A DNA stretch of 64,000 nucleotides, taken from the NCBI GenBank assembly GCA_035771165.1, contig JAWNZC010000413.1, forward strand, positions 1,921,001 to 1,985,000. Reading direction: 5' to 3'. Below the pieces are notes generated by a model, which was not told where the DNA came from, ran no database searches, and worked only from the letters and a program-made list of their open reading frames with translations. The stretch is from Paragorgia papillata (taxonomy: Eukaryota > Cnidaria > Anthozoa > Scleralcyonacea > Coralliidae). Positions 1 through 10,500 of the stretch are shown here, one piece after another; position 1 is the stretch's first letter; every line of letters begins with the position of its first letter. Position numbers and translations under genes: made by a program.

Positions 1-1104
1 AACAGAATTTTTACCTTTTATCAAGTGTTGGAAAGACCCCAATGTTTCTCAGTGTAGAATGTTTATCTCAACACAAACACAGTCTAATAAAATTACAACC
101 TACTTCTTTTCAATTCCTTCTTCAAGGATTAAAATACGTCCTGATGACTGAAATCTGTCACGATGTGCATGGTTAAAGAGTAATTTGATGGTTAAAGAGT
201 ATAATAATTTGATGGTTAGAGACCATCAAATGAGGATTGCAGGGAAACGCTCAGGCAACCCAAACTTGATCTGTATGAGTTCAAGTACATTATAAATGCT
301 AATGCCATTTCTATTCAAAGAAAAAATGTTTGCCAGTGATACAAGGAATCTTTTAGGATGTCATAAAAAGGAAAAGCACTGATATCACTAATCTGCCATT
401 AAAAGCCAGAGAGCATACTGTAGAGAAGTCTGTGATCACTGCACAGGGTAATTATTATGTATTACTAGTAAAATAATAACAAAGATAACAATTGCATGGT
501 ATATAATCTTTAAATAGCACAATTAATGAAAAAAGACCACTCATTTATGTACAGAAAATAATGATAACAAGTTTAAAAACACAAAATAGTTACTAATTAC
601 CAAAAGACTATATGCTTTGACAAAACTAATAATTTAAATCTCAGCAGGTCACAGTCGACAACAGAAATTTAATTAGAATTTTCCAACAACTTGGCTGAGC
701 GCAAAATAAATAGCCATAGAATTGCTAATCGCTCGATTCCCCTTTTCGGTGCCTGTATATGTTTCTGATTTCGACAAGCCAGAAAGCGGTTAGTTATTGC
801 GAATAAACATCCGACTGCAGAACATTTTGTTTAGCCCCTTCGACAATGTTTGACAACACCGCACATGTATAAAGGATGACAGCTTGTGGTTGTCTTCTCC
901 CGTTTCACAGCCTTTTACTAAGCTAACTGTGGTTCCTTCGAACATGTAAGGTCAAACCATCTTTCGATTTCATGTTTTGATGCACATAACACACAAAAAA
1001 CACTTGGGGATTCCTGAATCTGAAAATACAAAGAACCATTTCAACCTTCGGTGTTCCTAATGTCCTGAGAGCAGCACTTATCGTATTATAAACATCGATA
1101 AAAC
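1..1104. other. No confident gene; probable intron of the left-edge minus-strand gene
   Basis: AT-rich DNA without a reading frame or repeat I can identify. Because the minus-strand exon at 1111-1261 ends in a splice donor, this stretch is inferred to lie inside that gene's first intron, with the rest of the gene beyond the left edge. A short direct repeat, TTTGATGGTTA, occurs near 186-218. Confidence 0.4.
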
Positions 1105-1110
1105 ACTTAC

Positions 1111-1261
1111 AGCGCTGACAATAGTCTCCATTTGAGCTTCAATCTCCGCCGCATCCATCTCCAGTAAATTTAAATTTATCGCTAAGGTATCATCTCCAAA
1201 ATCAAACTCATCATCGTTAATATTTCACTTGGAAAGCGCTCGCACCTTGTTCTGTCGCCAT
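1111..1261 (-). CDS. First exon of an unidentified minus-strand gene, frame broken
   Basis: On the minus strand an ATGGCG start at 1261 opens MATEQGASAFQVKY and then hits TAA. The adjacent frame continues with an acidic segment, NDDEFDFGDDTLAINLNLL, followed by LEMDAAEIEAQMETIVSA, and ends exactly at a consensus donor GTAAGT (1105-1110). The acidic composition and perfect donor suggest a true exon; a 2-base loss in AAATATTAACG at about 1219 would explain the break. I do not recognise the protein. The change may be a real mutation, an assembly indel, or a sign that translation starts later at the internal ATG of LEMDAAE. The rest of the gene would lie left of the window. Confidence 0.45.
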
Positions 1262-1439
1262 ATTGATAGCCTTGACCGTGCCCCTTCGCGTCACGTGATA
1301 CGCTTACCTCAATATGGGCAAAGCTTGCCGTGTTTTTCCTTTGAAGTACGCCGCGTTTCCAGACACTTTAATTCCAGGGACTATGACTGTAGTAATAACA
1401 TCGAATGCTTCAAGAAACATACTGAATTACGTGCGAAAG

Positions 1440-2145
1440 CTACGATAGACAATTTATAAAGAATAAAAGAATCGATTGGGTTACAACGTCTCTATCATTG
1501 ACGTTGGCTTCATTTTGAATGTGACTAGAAACATTGTCAATGCGTAACTTTTCGTCATCTGAGGACGAAGATGGTGAATAATTTTGTGTCAACAATCTTC
1601 GACAATATTGTCGCGAAGAATTTAATGTAGGTGCTTGCTTACGACGTTCTCGGGTGTACGTACTTGCTACTGGCACAGGTGACCTTCGACGACGATATTC
1701 TGATCGGTTATAGCATTGAACTGGAGAATTGCCCTCGACTGGCGCAGATAATCTCCTCACATATTTAATAGGTGTTTGTGGTGTATCTGTTACGCTGTTT
1801 TCCGAATCTGATCCTTCACATCGTAACAAGTGCGCCATACCTGGCCCTTTTACTAATTTGGGTAGATTGCAGCACTTAACATACACTTTCTTTTGGCTTG
1901 CACCGACCTCCACCGGTTTTAAAAAGGGATGGAAAGGTGTGGAAGAAAATCTGTCAAACACTAACGGATATCGGAAGTTTGTATTCACGCGATCCCTGGA
2001 GGCTGACGACTGTGACAAAAAATTTCCTCGCACAAACTGGATATTTTATTAAGTATTTGTCTGCTGATATTTGAATTCGATTGACATAAAACGTTTCAAT
2101 TTCAAACAAATTTGACATGATATCGCAAACCTTTTTCGGTGCCAT
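1440..2145 (-). pseudogene. Possible hypothetical protein gene, disrupted by one frameshift
   Basis: The minus strand has an ATG at 2145 (MAPKKVCDIMSNLFEIET) open to about 1954, and an overlapping second frame open from about 2040 to 1440 that runs on as FVRGNFLSQSSASRD and then about 190 residues of Ser/Arg-rich, disordered-looking sequence (RRRRSPVPVAS, SPSSSSDDEK). The second frame has no ATG of its own, so a one-base shift near 2035 between the two frames is the simplest reading. No domain is recognised. It lies upstream of the exon at 1111-1261 on the same strand and head-to-head with the plus-strand gene starting at 2346, about 200 bp away. It could be a decayed gene, a gene with an assembly indel, or a chance reading frame. 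Confidence 0.35.
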
Positions 2146-2345
2146 GCGTGTGCCCATATACCACGTGGTCGGCGGTGAGTTATAAGTTTGCCTATTGGTT
2201 TGCCATGTGAATCACGTGAGTGCATACGTCAGTTTGTTCACACATTCTACCTGTATCTGGTCATATGCTCTATCATTTCTCTGGCTGCTGGCAATCGTTA
2301 TCGACGCACTTCAGTGTTCAGTATTCTTTCTTTAAATTTTGAAAC

Positions 2346-4526
2346 ATGACTCCAAGACAACTTCAAAACAAGACACGTGTAGGTAAGTTAAGTATTATTC
2401 GTTACAGTATTTCATATTTTATGGCAATTACTATTTAGAAAAGGCTGCTAAGAACATCGTCATAACTCGCTGTTATAGATTTTGCGATGATTGGAACATT
2501 AACGATTGTTTTCTTTGTTGGCAGAAGCTGAAAATATGAAAGAGTGATATTTTGTATTCTTTGAGAACGAGGGGACTTATATAGCATCATGTGTGAGGAT
2601 TTCATCAAGGGAGACCCCAATAATTTGGTCATAGGTGGACCTATAGATGTTCGACATGGGAACAGAATATTCACTGGGAAACTCGTAAATCAAGGTAGGG
2701 AACTAAATTTAATATTTACTGCTTTGTCTTCGATAGTACACATATGCATGACCCTTCGGGGTAATATATTTGGCAGACTTGTACGAAAATATAAACTATA
2801 AAGGCAGGATCAATTTTGTTTAATTTTATAAGCACAAGTATTTCTTAGATCAAGCTTGTTATGTTTCCTTTTTTCTATCTCAAACGGCAGACTTTGTCTT
2901 GAAATATCGGTAATTTATAGTACCATGCGTTAGGCGACGTTTAAAATCACCGCGCTTTCACGGTGCTCGTTTATGATTTGCTGATAAATGTTGAAAGCGT
3001 CATGTTATTTAAGAAGTTAAATATTTTATATATCCCTATATTATATACCCCATATTATATATTATTTTATATATCCTTATAATTGGTTTTAGTCACTTTT
3101 ATTAGTACTTTAATCAGTGTTCCGCTTCTTTGTTCTTGACACTTTACACTTCTTTTAGTTTTCCGCTTGTATATATATAGAAAGATTTAATTTCCTTTTT
3201 TCTTTAACCCGTCGAAGGCTGTAGACTGACAGCCGAAAGCTCGTTACAATAAAAATTTTTGATCAGAAAATGTCTTGTCTAGTATTATTTAAGTATAGTT
3301 TTTATGTCGCGTGGGAGAGGAATTGCGCCGTGGCGACCCCGCACAAATTAATGACTCAACTGACACAAAGAACGCTAGACGACAGCGATTTTCTTCGTTT
3401 TATAAGCAAATAATTGTTTCTAAGACCCCGTTTACACTAGAGCAAAAGTATCCGGATTCACATTGTTTTTCATCCTCATGGGAATAAAAACAATGTGAAT
3501 CCGGAAACTTTTGCTCTTGTGTAAACGGGGTCTGAAACGTAGATATTTTGGGAGTCGTTTGGGCTAAACCATGACAAGGTGTGCTTTCGCTGTGAGATCA
3601 GTTTATTAACAGTTGATGACAGAGTGAGAATTTTAATCTCATAGCTAACTATTGCGTCTTGTTTGTTTGCCACGTAATTCAAAGTGTCCGGCCCTTTAGG
3701 TCATAGGACTGAAAGGTGGCAATATGCTGCAATGAAAAAACACACTGATAAACTGAGTATACGTAAGTGAACCATAACGTGAACTGTCCAAATATATAGA
3801 TAGCTGGGTATAATAAAAACTTAAATTACATAGTTTTTGATTTTTCTCCAGCTCACTCGGAAAGTTTGATCTTTGCTAAAAACGTTTTATAAACACCAAC
3901 GACTAAAATTTAGACAGATAAGTTGATAGACGTATCTATCAACTATTTCTATATTTTCAAGAAGCTGTTACCCATTACGACAAAGCTTAATGTGCAAATA
4001 TACTCCCATCTTTATAGGGCCAAAGGACAGACTATAGAAACTCTTCAAAACAAAGGATCTACTAGTAAAGGTAAAAACACATAATCAAGATTGTACTGTA
4101 ACGAGACTTGGTAGCTGTCAAAAGTACACAAAATTGTATTTCGGAGAGTCTTGAAATCCTGACTTTATGGACGCGCGGCACGGAGATACATTAGTACCTC
4201 AGCTAAACATTACAATAAGACTGAGTACATAAGTGCTACTGATATCATACATTTCTAACTTGATGCATGCATGATGCATGTACATTCATCGTTCATGCAA
4301 TAAACCTACATGGCCGTGCTGCTTTTTGTTTGTTTTTGCTAATGAGGCAGTTTTTACTTTTTATATTATTTAAATAGATTCAATTAAACATGTTTCCAAA
4401 AAGAATCCATATAAAAGGCTTAAAGTAGAATCCTCTGGTGAAGAATCAGATGGCAATGAATCTAATGACAATGATCAAGTCCGAGTTGAAGAAAAAAGGC
4501 TAGAAAAAGTGCTGAAAAATCTTGAC

Positions 4527-4619
<93 letters not shown>

Positions 4620-4855
4620 GTAATAACAATAATAACTTCGCGTAAAACAAAGTAAAAGTTCCTTAATTTATTTATCTAATAGATTGTTATTTCTGCTTTC
4701 ATTTGGTAGATGCTCTTTGTATCAAGTATGGTGACAAACTCAACAAGTCTCACCAGGAAATCATTGATGCATGCAACCAAAAGTGCCGAGATGCCAAGCA
4801 GCAAATGGATGCAAAACCAAAAACACATGAGGAAAATAAGGAAAATGAAAATTAA
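2346..4855 (+). CDS. Unrecognised spliced gene with acidic/coiled C-terminus and poly-Asn run
   Basis: Exons were chosen by splice sites and phase: 2346-2382 (MTPRQLQNKTRV, donor GTAAGT), 2566-2694 (RGDLYSIMCEDFIKGDPNN, donor GTAGGG), 2849-2909 (weakest, donor GTAATT), 4018-4070 (AKGQTIETLQNKGSTSK), 4378 to about 4619 (SIKHVSKKNPYKRLKVE, an acidic stretch, then 30 Asn codons), and a last exon from 4709 ending in TAA near 4855 (KSHQEIIDACNQKCRDAKQQ, then ENKENEN). Phases of the first five join correctly. The junction into the last exon is uncertain: the strong acceptor at 4708 gives the wrong phase for the apparent donor after the repeat, while an acceptor at CAAG before TATGGTGAC would fit. 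AATAAA follows at about 4868. No family was recognised; the hydrophilic C-terminus suggests a nuclear or coiled-coil protein, but that is a guess. Confidence 0.5.
3424..3532. mobile_element. Hairpin MITE, copy 1 (Harbinger-like ends)
   Basis: A near-perfect palindrome: GACCCCGTTTACAC at the left is mirrored by GTGTAAACGGGGTC at the right, with arms of about 50 bp around a short CATCCTCATGGGAAT centre. An almost identical copy is at 16850-16954. The ends and flanking TAA/TGA resemble the GGCCCTGTTTACA-type elements at 15378-15685, which have a TAA duplication, so a PIF/Harbinger-derived MITE is likely. Confidence 0.75.
4527..4616 (+). repeat. (AAT)30 microsatellite inside a predicted exon
   Basis: Thirty uninterrupted AAT units, in frame with the preceding exon where they read as Asn codons. 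The next codon is AAA, followed by GTAATA. Confidence 0.9.
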
Positions 4856-5099
4856 TACATTGAACAAAATAAAACTTATTATTAATAAATTAAAACTGAA
4901 AATTGTAGAAAATTATTTATTAAACAACTTTGCACTAATGTGGTAGTTCTTGTTTGCTTAATTTGAATTACAAAAATTATATATTTACATGTATATTAGA
5001 AAGCAACTGATAACTCATAAACACAAAGTAACTTAATTTACCTGAAATAATGCAAGATCTTCACATAAATCTTGCAAGCTGATATCATTCTTAAATCTG

Positions 5100-5630
5100 A
5101 TATCATTCTTATTTCCTTAGATCTTCTAACACTTGAAGACATCTCACAAGATCTTGTAAGATTAGGCAAGATCTTGCAAAATCTTGTCAGATCTTGTAAG
5201 ATCTTGTGAGATCTTATAAGATCTTATAAGATTTGCAAGATCTTGTAAGATTATGCAAGATCTTGTAAGATTATGCAAGATCTTGTAAGATTGTGCAAGA
5301 TCTTGTAAGATCTTACAAAATCTTATAAGATTATGCAAGATCTTGTAAGATTATGCAAGATCTTGTAAGATCTTGTAATTAAGATATTGAAAGGTATGAC
5401 AGCATCTTGTTAGTTTTGTGTGCTTTTTAACTTGCAAGGGCTTACACGATTTTGTATGATTTTGCAAGTTCTTGATCAGATCTTGACAAGATCTTGATAA
5501 GATCTTGCAAGATCTTGCATGATCTTGCAATTTCTTGCAAAGATCTTGCAAGATCTTATGTAAGATCTTACAAGATCTTATCAAGATCTTATTAAGATCT
5601 TGTAAGATCTTGGGTAAGATTGTCACCTGG
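5100..5630. repeat. Degenerate minisatellite of AGATCTTGTA/AGATTATGCA units
   Basis: About 500 bp built from 10-20 bp units based on AAGATCTTGTA, many alternating with AAGATTATGCA. AGATCT is palindromic, so the tract reads similarly on both strands and produces spurious repetitive reading frames. A less regular stretch (5390-5470) separates two blocks. Confidence 0.9.
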
Positions 5631-5639
5631 GGCTGTTCA

Positions 5640-6810
5640 GTACATAAGAAATAATACAGAGATTGTTGTTTGCAAAAGTAAAACTACAGTTGGTGACTAC
5701 TATGAAAAGACCTTTGGCTGAACTGATTTTCAAAGTAATTTTCTTTAATTTAGAAAGCAGACTTTGGATATACAGTGTGTACTAAAACATTGACTGTAAC
5801 CATCAATCACTGTCTGTTTATGATCAGGGATGCCAGGAGAGGCATAGGGGTGTAGGAACTGGAGGGAAAACGGGGCATGTGTTCCCCCCCCCGCCAACTT
5901 TGTCATACCCTCGAGCCCCCAACTAATCTAAGTCACTACCTGTTTATATGATTTAAATTTTGTAGACTATGAAAGTATATAAACATTGAATACTAGAATT
6001 AAGCAGATATTGTATCATCGCTAGAAATTCGGGACATGGGAATTTGCAATCCAATTTAGAGTGCCCCACAAAAAGTGCCCTTTTTGCAACAGGAAAGTGC
6101 CCTTTTTATGTTAAAACATGTGCCTCAAGTGTCCTTTTGAAGTCCTACCCCCTGAACAAAGTGCCCTTTTGAAGCTGTGCCCCCAAGATAAATTGCTTAG
6201 TACACCACTGGAGGGGCAGCTTCCACTCATTGCCTTTCAGTGCTAGGAAGGGTGAGGGGGGTTATCACTTAATATGGATATCACTTAAAACAAGATATTA
6301 AAAAGGAAACTATGTGGGGTCACTACATAAAGTGGGTATCTCCTAGCTTGTATTTAAATTATAATTAAATAGAAAAATAAGTTCACCATTTATTATTTTA
6401 TTATCATATATTTTATTATATGTTTTATTAAATAGTGTTTACTAGACAGGAATTGAGGAATATCAGAAACGCTGGGACGGTTGGGTCATGGGTTGACACT
6501 TGACAGGTTGTAACTGCTGGGAACTTATAAACGTTTGTTAAACTTACCTCGCGTGAACAACCTAATTGATTGTTGACAGATCAAGGGCTACGAGCATAGC
6601 TAGATTTTAAAACCCAAATAATGCATCGCCATTGGTCAATACTCCTTCACGTGACGGTTGTTTCACTCCCCTCCTTTTCTCTTCCCTCCTTTCTCCGCCC
6701 TCTTAAACGCTCCGGTCTCGGGTTTCCGCGCCTGTGATACGCTAATGATATATACCGCATTATTCAAAATGGCTGAATATAAATGAACTCCGAACAAAGA
6801 GGTATCATCG
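5640..6810. other. Intergenic DNA, no gene seen
   Basis: No supported coding sequence. It includes a C-rich run at about 5884 and a loose tandem of AGTGCCCTTTTTG-like units at about 6060-6190. It separates the plus-strand gene ending near 4855 from CAMKMT. Confidence 0.5.
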
Positions 6811-6813
6811 GTT

Positions 6814-7066
6814 ACAAATTATGAAGCTTAATCCCACAAGCGGGATGTTAAACTTGAACACATAAAGCTAAAAATCCTAGAGGGGTTTTGTGGTCGGGGT
6901 CTGAGAGGAGGCACATTTTTCCGGAGGGTTGTGGTTAGGTTTAGGTTCACCGGGGGGCGTGATTAGGTTTAGGGTTTCCGGGGGGTGGTATGGGGGTGAG
7001 GTTTCGTTTAATAGAAAGGTTGTCCAATCAGATGGTGGTTTTAATAGTTGGTTAAGCTTCATAATT
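6814..7066. mobile_element. Short inverted-repeat element (possible MITE)
   Basis: CAAATTATGAAGCTTAA near 6816 recurs inverted as TTAAGCTTCATAATTTG near 7050, bounding about 250 bp of G-rich DNA with TTAGGTTTAGG motifs. No clear target duplication, so the boundary is approximate. Confidence 0.5.
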
Positions 7067-7266
7067 TGAAGGAAATGATAGCTCGAACAAAGAAGAAGAA
7101 AAACAGGTCAGTCTGGCGTGCTCCCTTGCCTGGTTTGGCCTTCGGCCCTCGCCCGTGCTCGGGGACAAACAGTAGGAGCTACCTTAAGTTCGAAAGACAC
7201 ATATTTAAAGAAAATACCTTCAAAGAACGGTGATCATGAAGTACTGGACGGGAATAAAATACATCA

Positions 7267-7502
7267 ATGGCGGAAACTGTGGATGTTTATAGGTGCCAAT
7301 CTGCCAAAGAAAGATGGAAAGTTTTGCGGAATTTTATTGAAAATAGGAAACTAAATGTTCAACAGAGACAGGTTCACACATTTGGGCTTTTTAAGTCTAA
7401 AAAGATGCCAAAATCTGCCAGTTTTGATGACTGTAGTGACGAAAGCTACGAATGGTTGGAGTATGCAAGTGTGGATTTTCCAAATTGTCAAGTCGCCATA
7501 AG
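7267..7502 (+). CDS. CAMKMT: CAMKMT exon 1
   Basis: It starts at ATG in ATCAATGGCGG and encodes 78 residues, including ERWKVLRNFIENRKL and ESYEWLEYASVDFPNCQ, the N-terminal signature of the family. It ends AG before GTTCGT (phase 2). The ATG is the first in frame after a G/C-richer 5' region, so it is the likely start. Confidence 0.92.
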
Positions 7503-10500
7503 GTTCGTTTTTACTGTTCTGTCGCAAAACCCGTTATATCTTTATAGACACTGACTTATTCATAAACATTGCATAAATTTGCACAATGTAGACATATTTA
7601 TAACACATAGCTACTGTTGCTATAATGTCCCTTCTTTCTAATTTCTATCAAGTTGTCATACAGTATATACAGTATATACAGTTATGCTTATATATGCACC
7701 TATCATTATTAGGCCCCAGGGTGTTGAGGACAGGCAACCCATAGGAATATTGACTTTTTGGAAAAATAATCGTCAAATTCCCCTGTAAATTTGCCTTTTT
7801 GGTTAAAATAGTCCCTGTCTTGGGACAATTGTCAATCAGTCTATCACCCTTTTGGCCAGTCTGCATTCCATGTACTCCACACGGGAGATATCCAGCCTGG
7901 ACTCAAAAAAATGGTTGGTGTGTTGGTGTAAGATTCGTCAAGTATAAGTGCTTGGTGTAACGGCACTTTTTTCACATAAGAAATATTAATATTGCTATTG
8001 AAAGAATCGATGACTGAAGTTAAGAAATTGTGCAATCTCAGTGCATGTTAGTGCTGTGCGCCGGAGCGCCGGAGGCCGGAGCTCTGCCGGAGCTCCGGCA
8101 TTTTTTGGTCAGCCGGAGCCGGAGCCGGAGTTCTCCCAGCTCCGGCTGGAAATTCAGAATGACAAGAAATGTGACAATTTCGAAGAAGCTTCGGTTACAA
8201 ATAATGGCAACATAGAATTTGTTGAATGCGCATATCATCTGAAGTGTCAAACCATTTCGGCTACCACAAACGGCCAAATTGCAATAAGTTATTATGTCTG
8301 TGATCTATCTTGTCACAGGAAAAGTTGTTATGTCCGTAATACAATCGCAAGCGTCATGCTTTGATACGCTGCATTTGTCATGCGCTGCATTTGTCATGCG
8401 CTGCGTCACTACACATGTCTGTTCATAGCCTGTTGTATTCATGTGCTGTCGAAGTAACGAAATATCCATTTATATTAGCTTTATGTTTACTTTTTGGATA
8501 ATAAACGAATCAATAATAGCAGTAGCTGCAGTACATAAATGTGCCTTCATTCTTTCATATAAGAATTAAGAAATAAAAAAAGTGTTGCATGCCTATATCA
8601 ATTATCAACTTTTTGAGGGATTATTTGCGTGCCAACGATTGCTCTGTGGAGGCCAGAGAGTGTTTGCGTCGTGCCATTTGGCATTGCACACTGTCAAAAT
8701 GGTTCAATATTAAAGCCATTTAAAGGCTGAGTTGGCTGAGTTCTTTCAATTTTCAAGACTAAGTGCTCTGTAACTCGATAGATATTTTCTACTAATAAAC
8801 CAAGTGTTTTGTTTCCTGTTACATGTCATCTGATCATTATCCTAGCTAAATACACAAGCTGTTCCTGCTGTGGCAATTTAAGTCCTGAATTGTTGCTAGT
8901 TGTCGCATTGCGTTTGCTTGAGTCGCTCGACAGTTTCGCGGCTTTCACCGGGAAAAGACCCTGGGGACAAAGTTGAGCCGAATAATATCCGGTTGGACTT
9001 TATCCCCAGTTGTGAACCAACTTACCAAAGAAGCCGGAGGCCGGAGCCGGAGCCGGATATTTGAGCTGTAAAGCAGCCGGAGCCGGAGCCGGAGCTGAAA
9101 AACCGGAGTTTGCACAGCACTAGTGCATGTCTGTCTCACTCCCCAGTCTCCATTTCCTATATTGCATAATCATTCGTGTGGTGGTTGGAAGTATTTGGCA
9201 TATCTCCAACATGGGATTTACATGTATGGAATGCACCATGGCCTGTTGGTATCCTGGGCACCCCCTCACCCTGGGGCTTAACATTGATACATGTAGGTGT
9301 ATTATTATTACCTCTACCAAGAGGTTAGGTTTTCACCTCTGTCTGTCTGTTTGTTTGTCAGTTGCCAGGATATCTCACAAAATACTGTACAGATTTTTAC
9401 AAATTTAAGTTTGTGGAAATGTTGATTAATATATACAAAGGACCAACCCTTGAATATTGGTTGAATTTGGTTAACCCTTTCACTACTACCTCCTGTAGAC
9501 CTCTTCTCTCGATGAGTAGAATTGTCTGACATTAGCCAAAGTAAAATACTACTGTAATTAATAAATTATATAATTAAAGGGATCCAGCAGATTGTATTCT
9601 GCCTGTGAGTTTGCATGTCCATGCCGTTGGTCCATGCACAATTAATCACAGCTTCAATACTAAACAGGGCACCACCCTAGCACTGGGTCTGGTTTAGTTG
9701 TCCTTCAGCAGCATTAGTAATATAAATTATTAATGTACCAGCACTCTAAGCACTGAGTTATTGGGACTCCCAGCTAGAACAATCAGAAATATCCTTATAC
9801 ATGTATCTAATGTCACATACATCATCATTGCTCAATGGGGGTTAGATCTACTCAACCACCTAAACAAAGAGTTAGGTTTCTTTAACCGGAACAAGGCAAG
9901 TTAGACCCAAACCATCGTAAGTACAAATATTTAGTTGTCATTCAGCAGTGTTAGTATTACATGTATAAAGGAACAATGGTTTGGGTCAAACCTGCTTCAT
10001 CCTGGTTAAAGATACCTAACTGTTCATTTAGGTATCGAGTAGATCTCCCCCATTGAGCAACGGTGAGGTACATGTATGCAACATCTAGATATAAGGATAT
10101 ACTGGTTTAGCTGAGATTCCCAATAGCTCAGTGGTTAGAGTGCTGGTATACGTTAAGCAAGTCAAGTCATCCCTGGGTTCGATTCCCGGTTAGGGCAGAC
10201 AGATAACTTTTCTCTACAGCTGTAATTCAACCTCATTTGAATCTTCTTCATTTCTAAATTAACGCTCTGTTTCCACAAATTGTCACCTATTACAGTCAAT
10301 GGTGTCTATTCTTTTATTTAAATATAGACAACGAGTGCGTGCAGTGAACTGGGATGATGCAATTGGTTTTGATAATACTGGTAACATCCGTAAGTTGACC
10401 AATGCATTTTACATTTTCTATTAAGAAACCTTGCAAATTGTTCAAATACATTGTGGTACAGTAGTGTAGAGTAATATGAAATTAAATACATAGATAAAAT

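Noticed and set aside
4462..4650. Minus-strand frame with a run of Tyr
   Set aside because: Shadow of the (AAT) repeat.
5351..5626. Minus-strand frame of KILQDL repeats
   Set aside because: Translation of the AGATCTTGTA minisatellite, open on both strands by repeat composition alone.
6930..6985. TTAGG/TTAGGG-like motifs suggesting interstitial telomere
   Set aside because: Only a few non-tandem copies; the same at 25110. Not enough for a telomeric tract.
8041..8364. Frames across the CCGGAG array as a protein
   Set aside because: They begin in the target duplication and inverted end of the hAT-type element; low-complexity by repeat.
10123..10198. Functional tRNA gene
   Set aside because: A and B boxes are present but acceptor and anticodon stems do not form; better as SINE. 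The same holds for 19885-19963 and 31388-31465.
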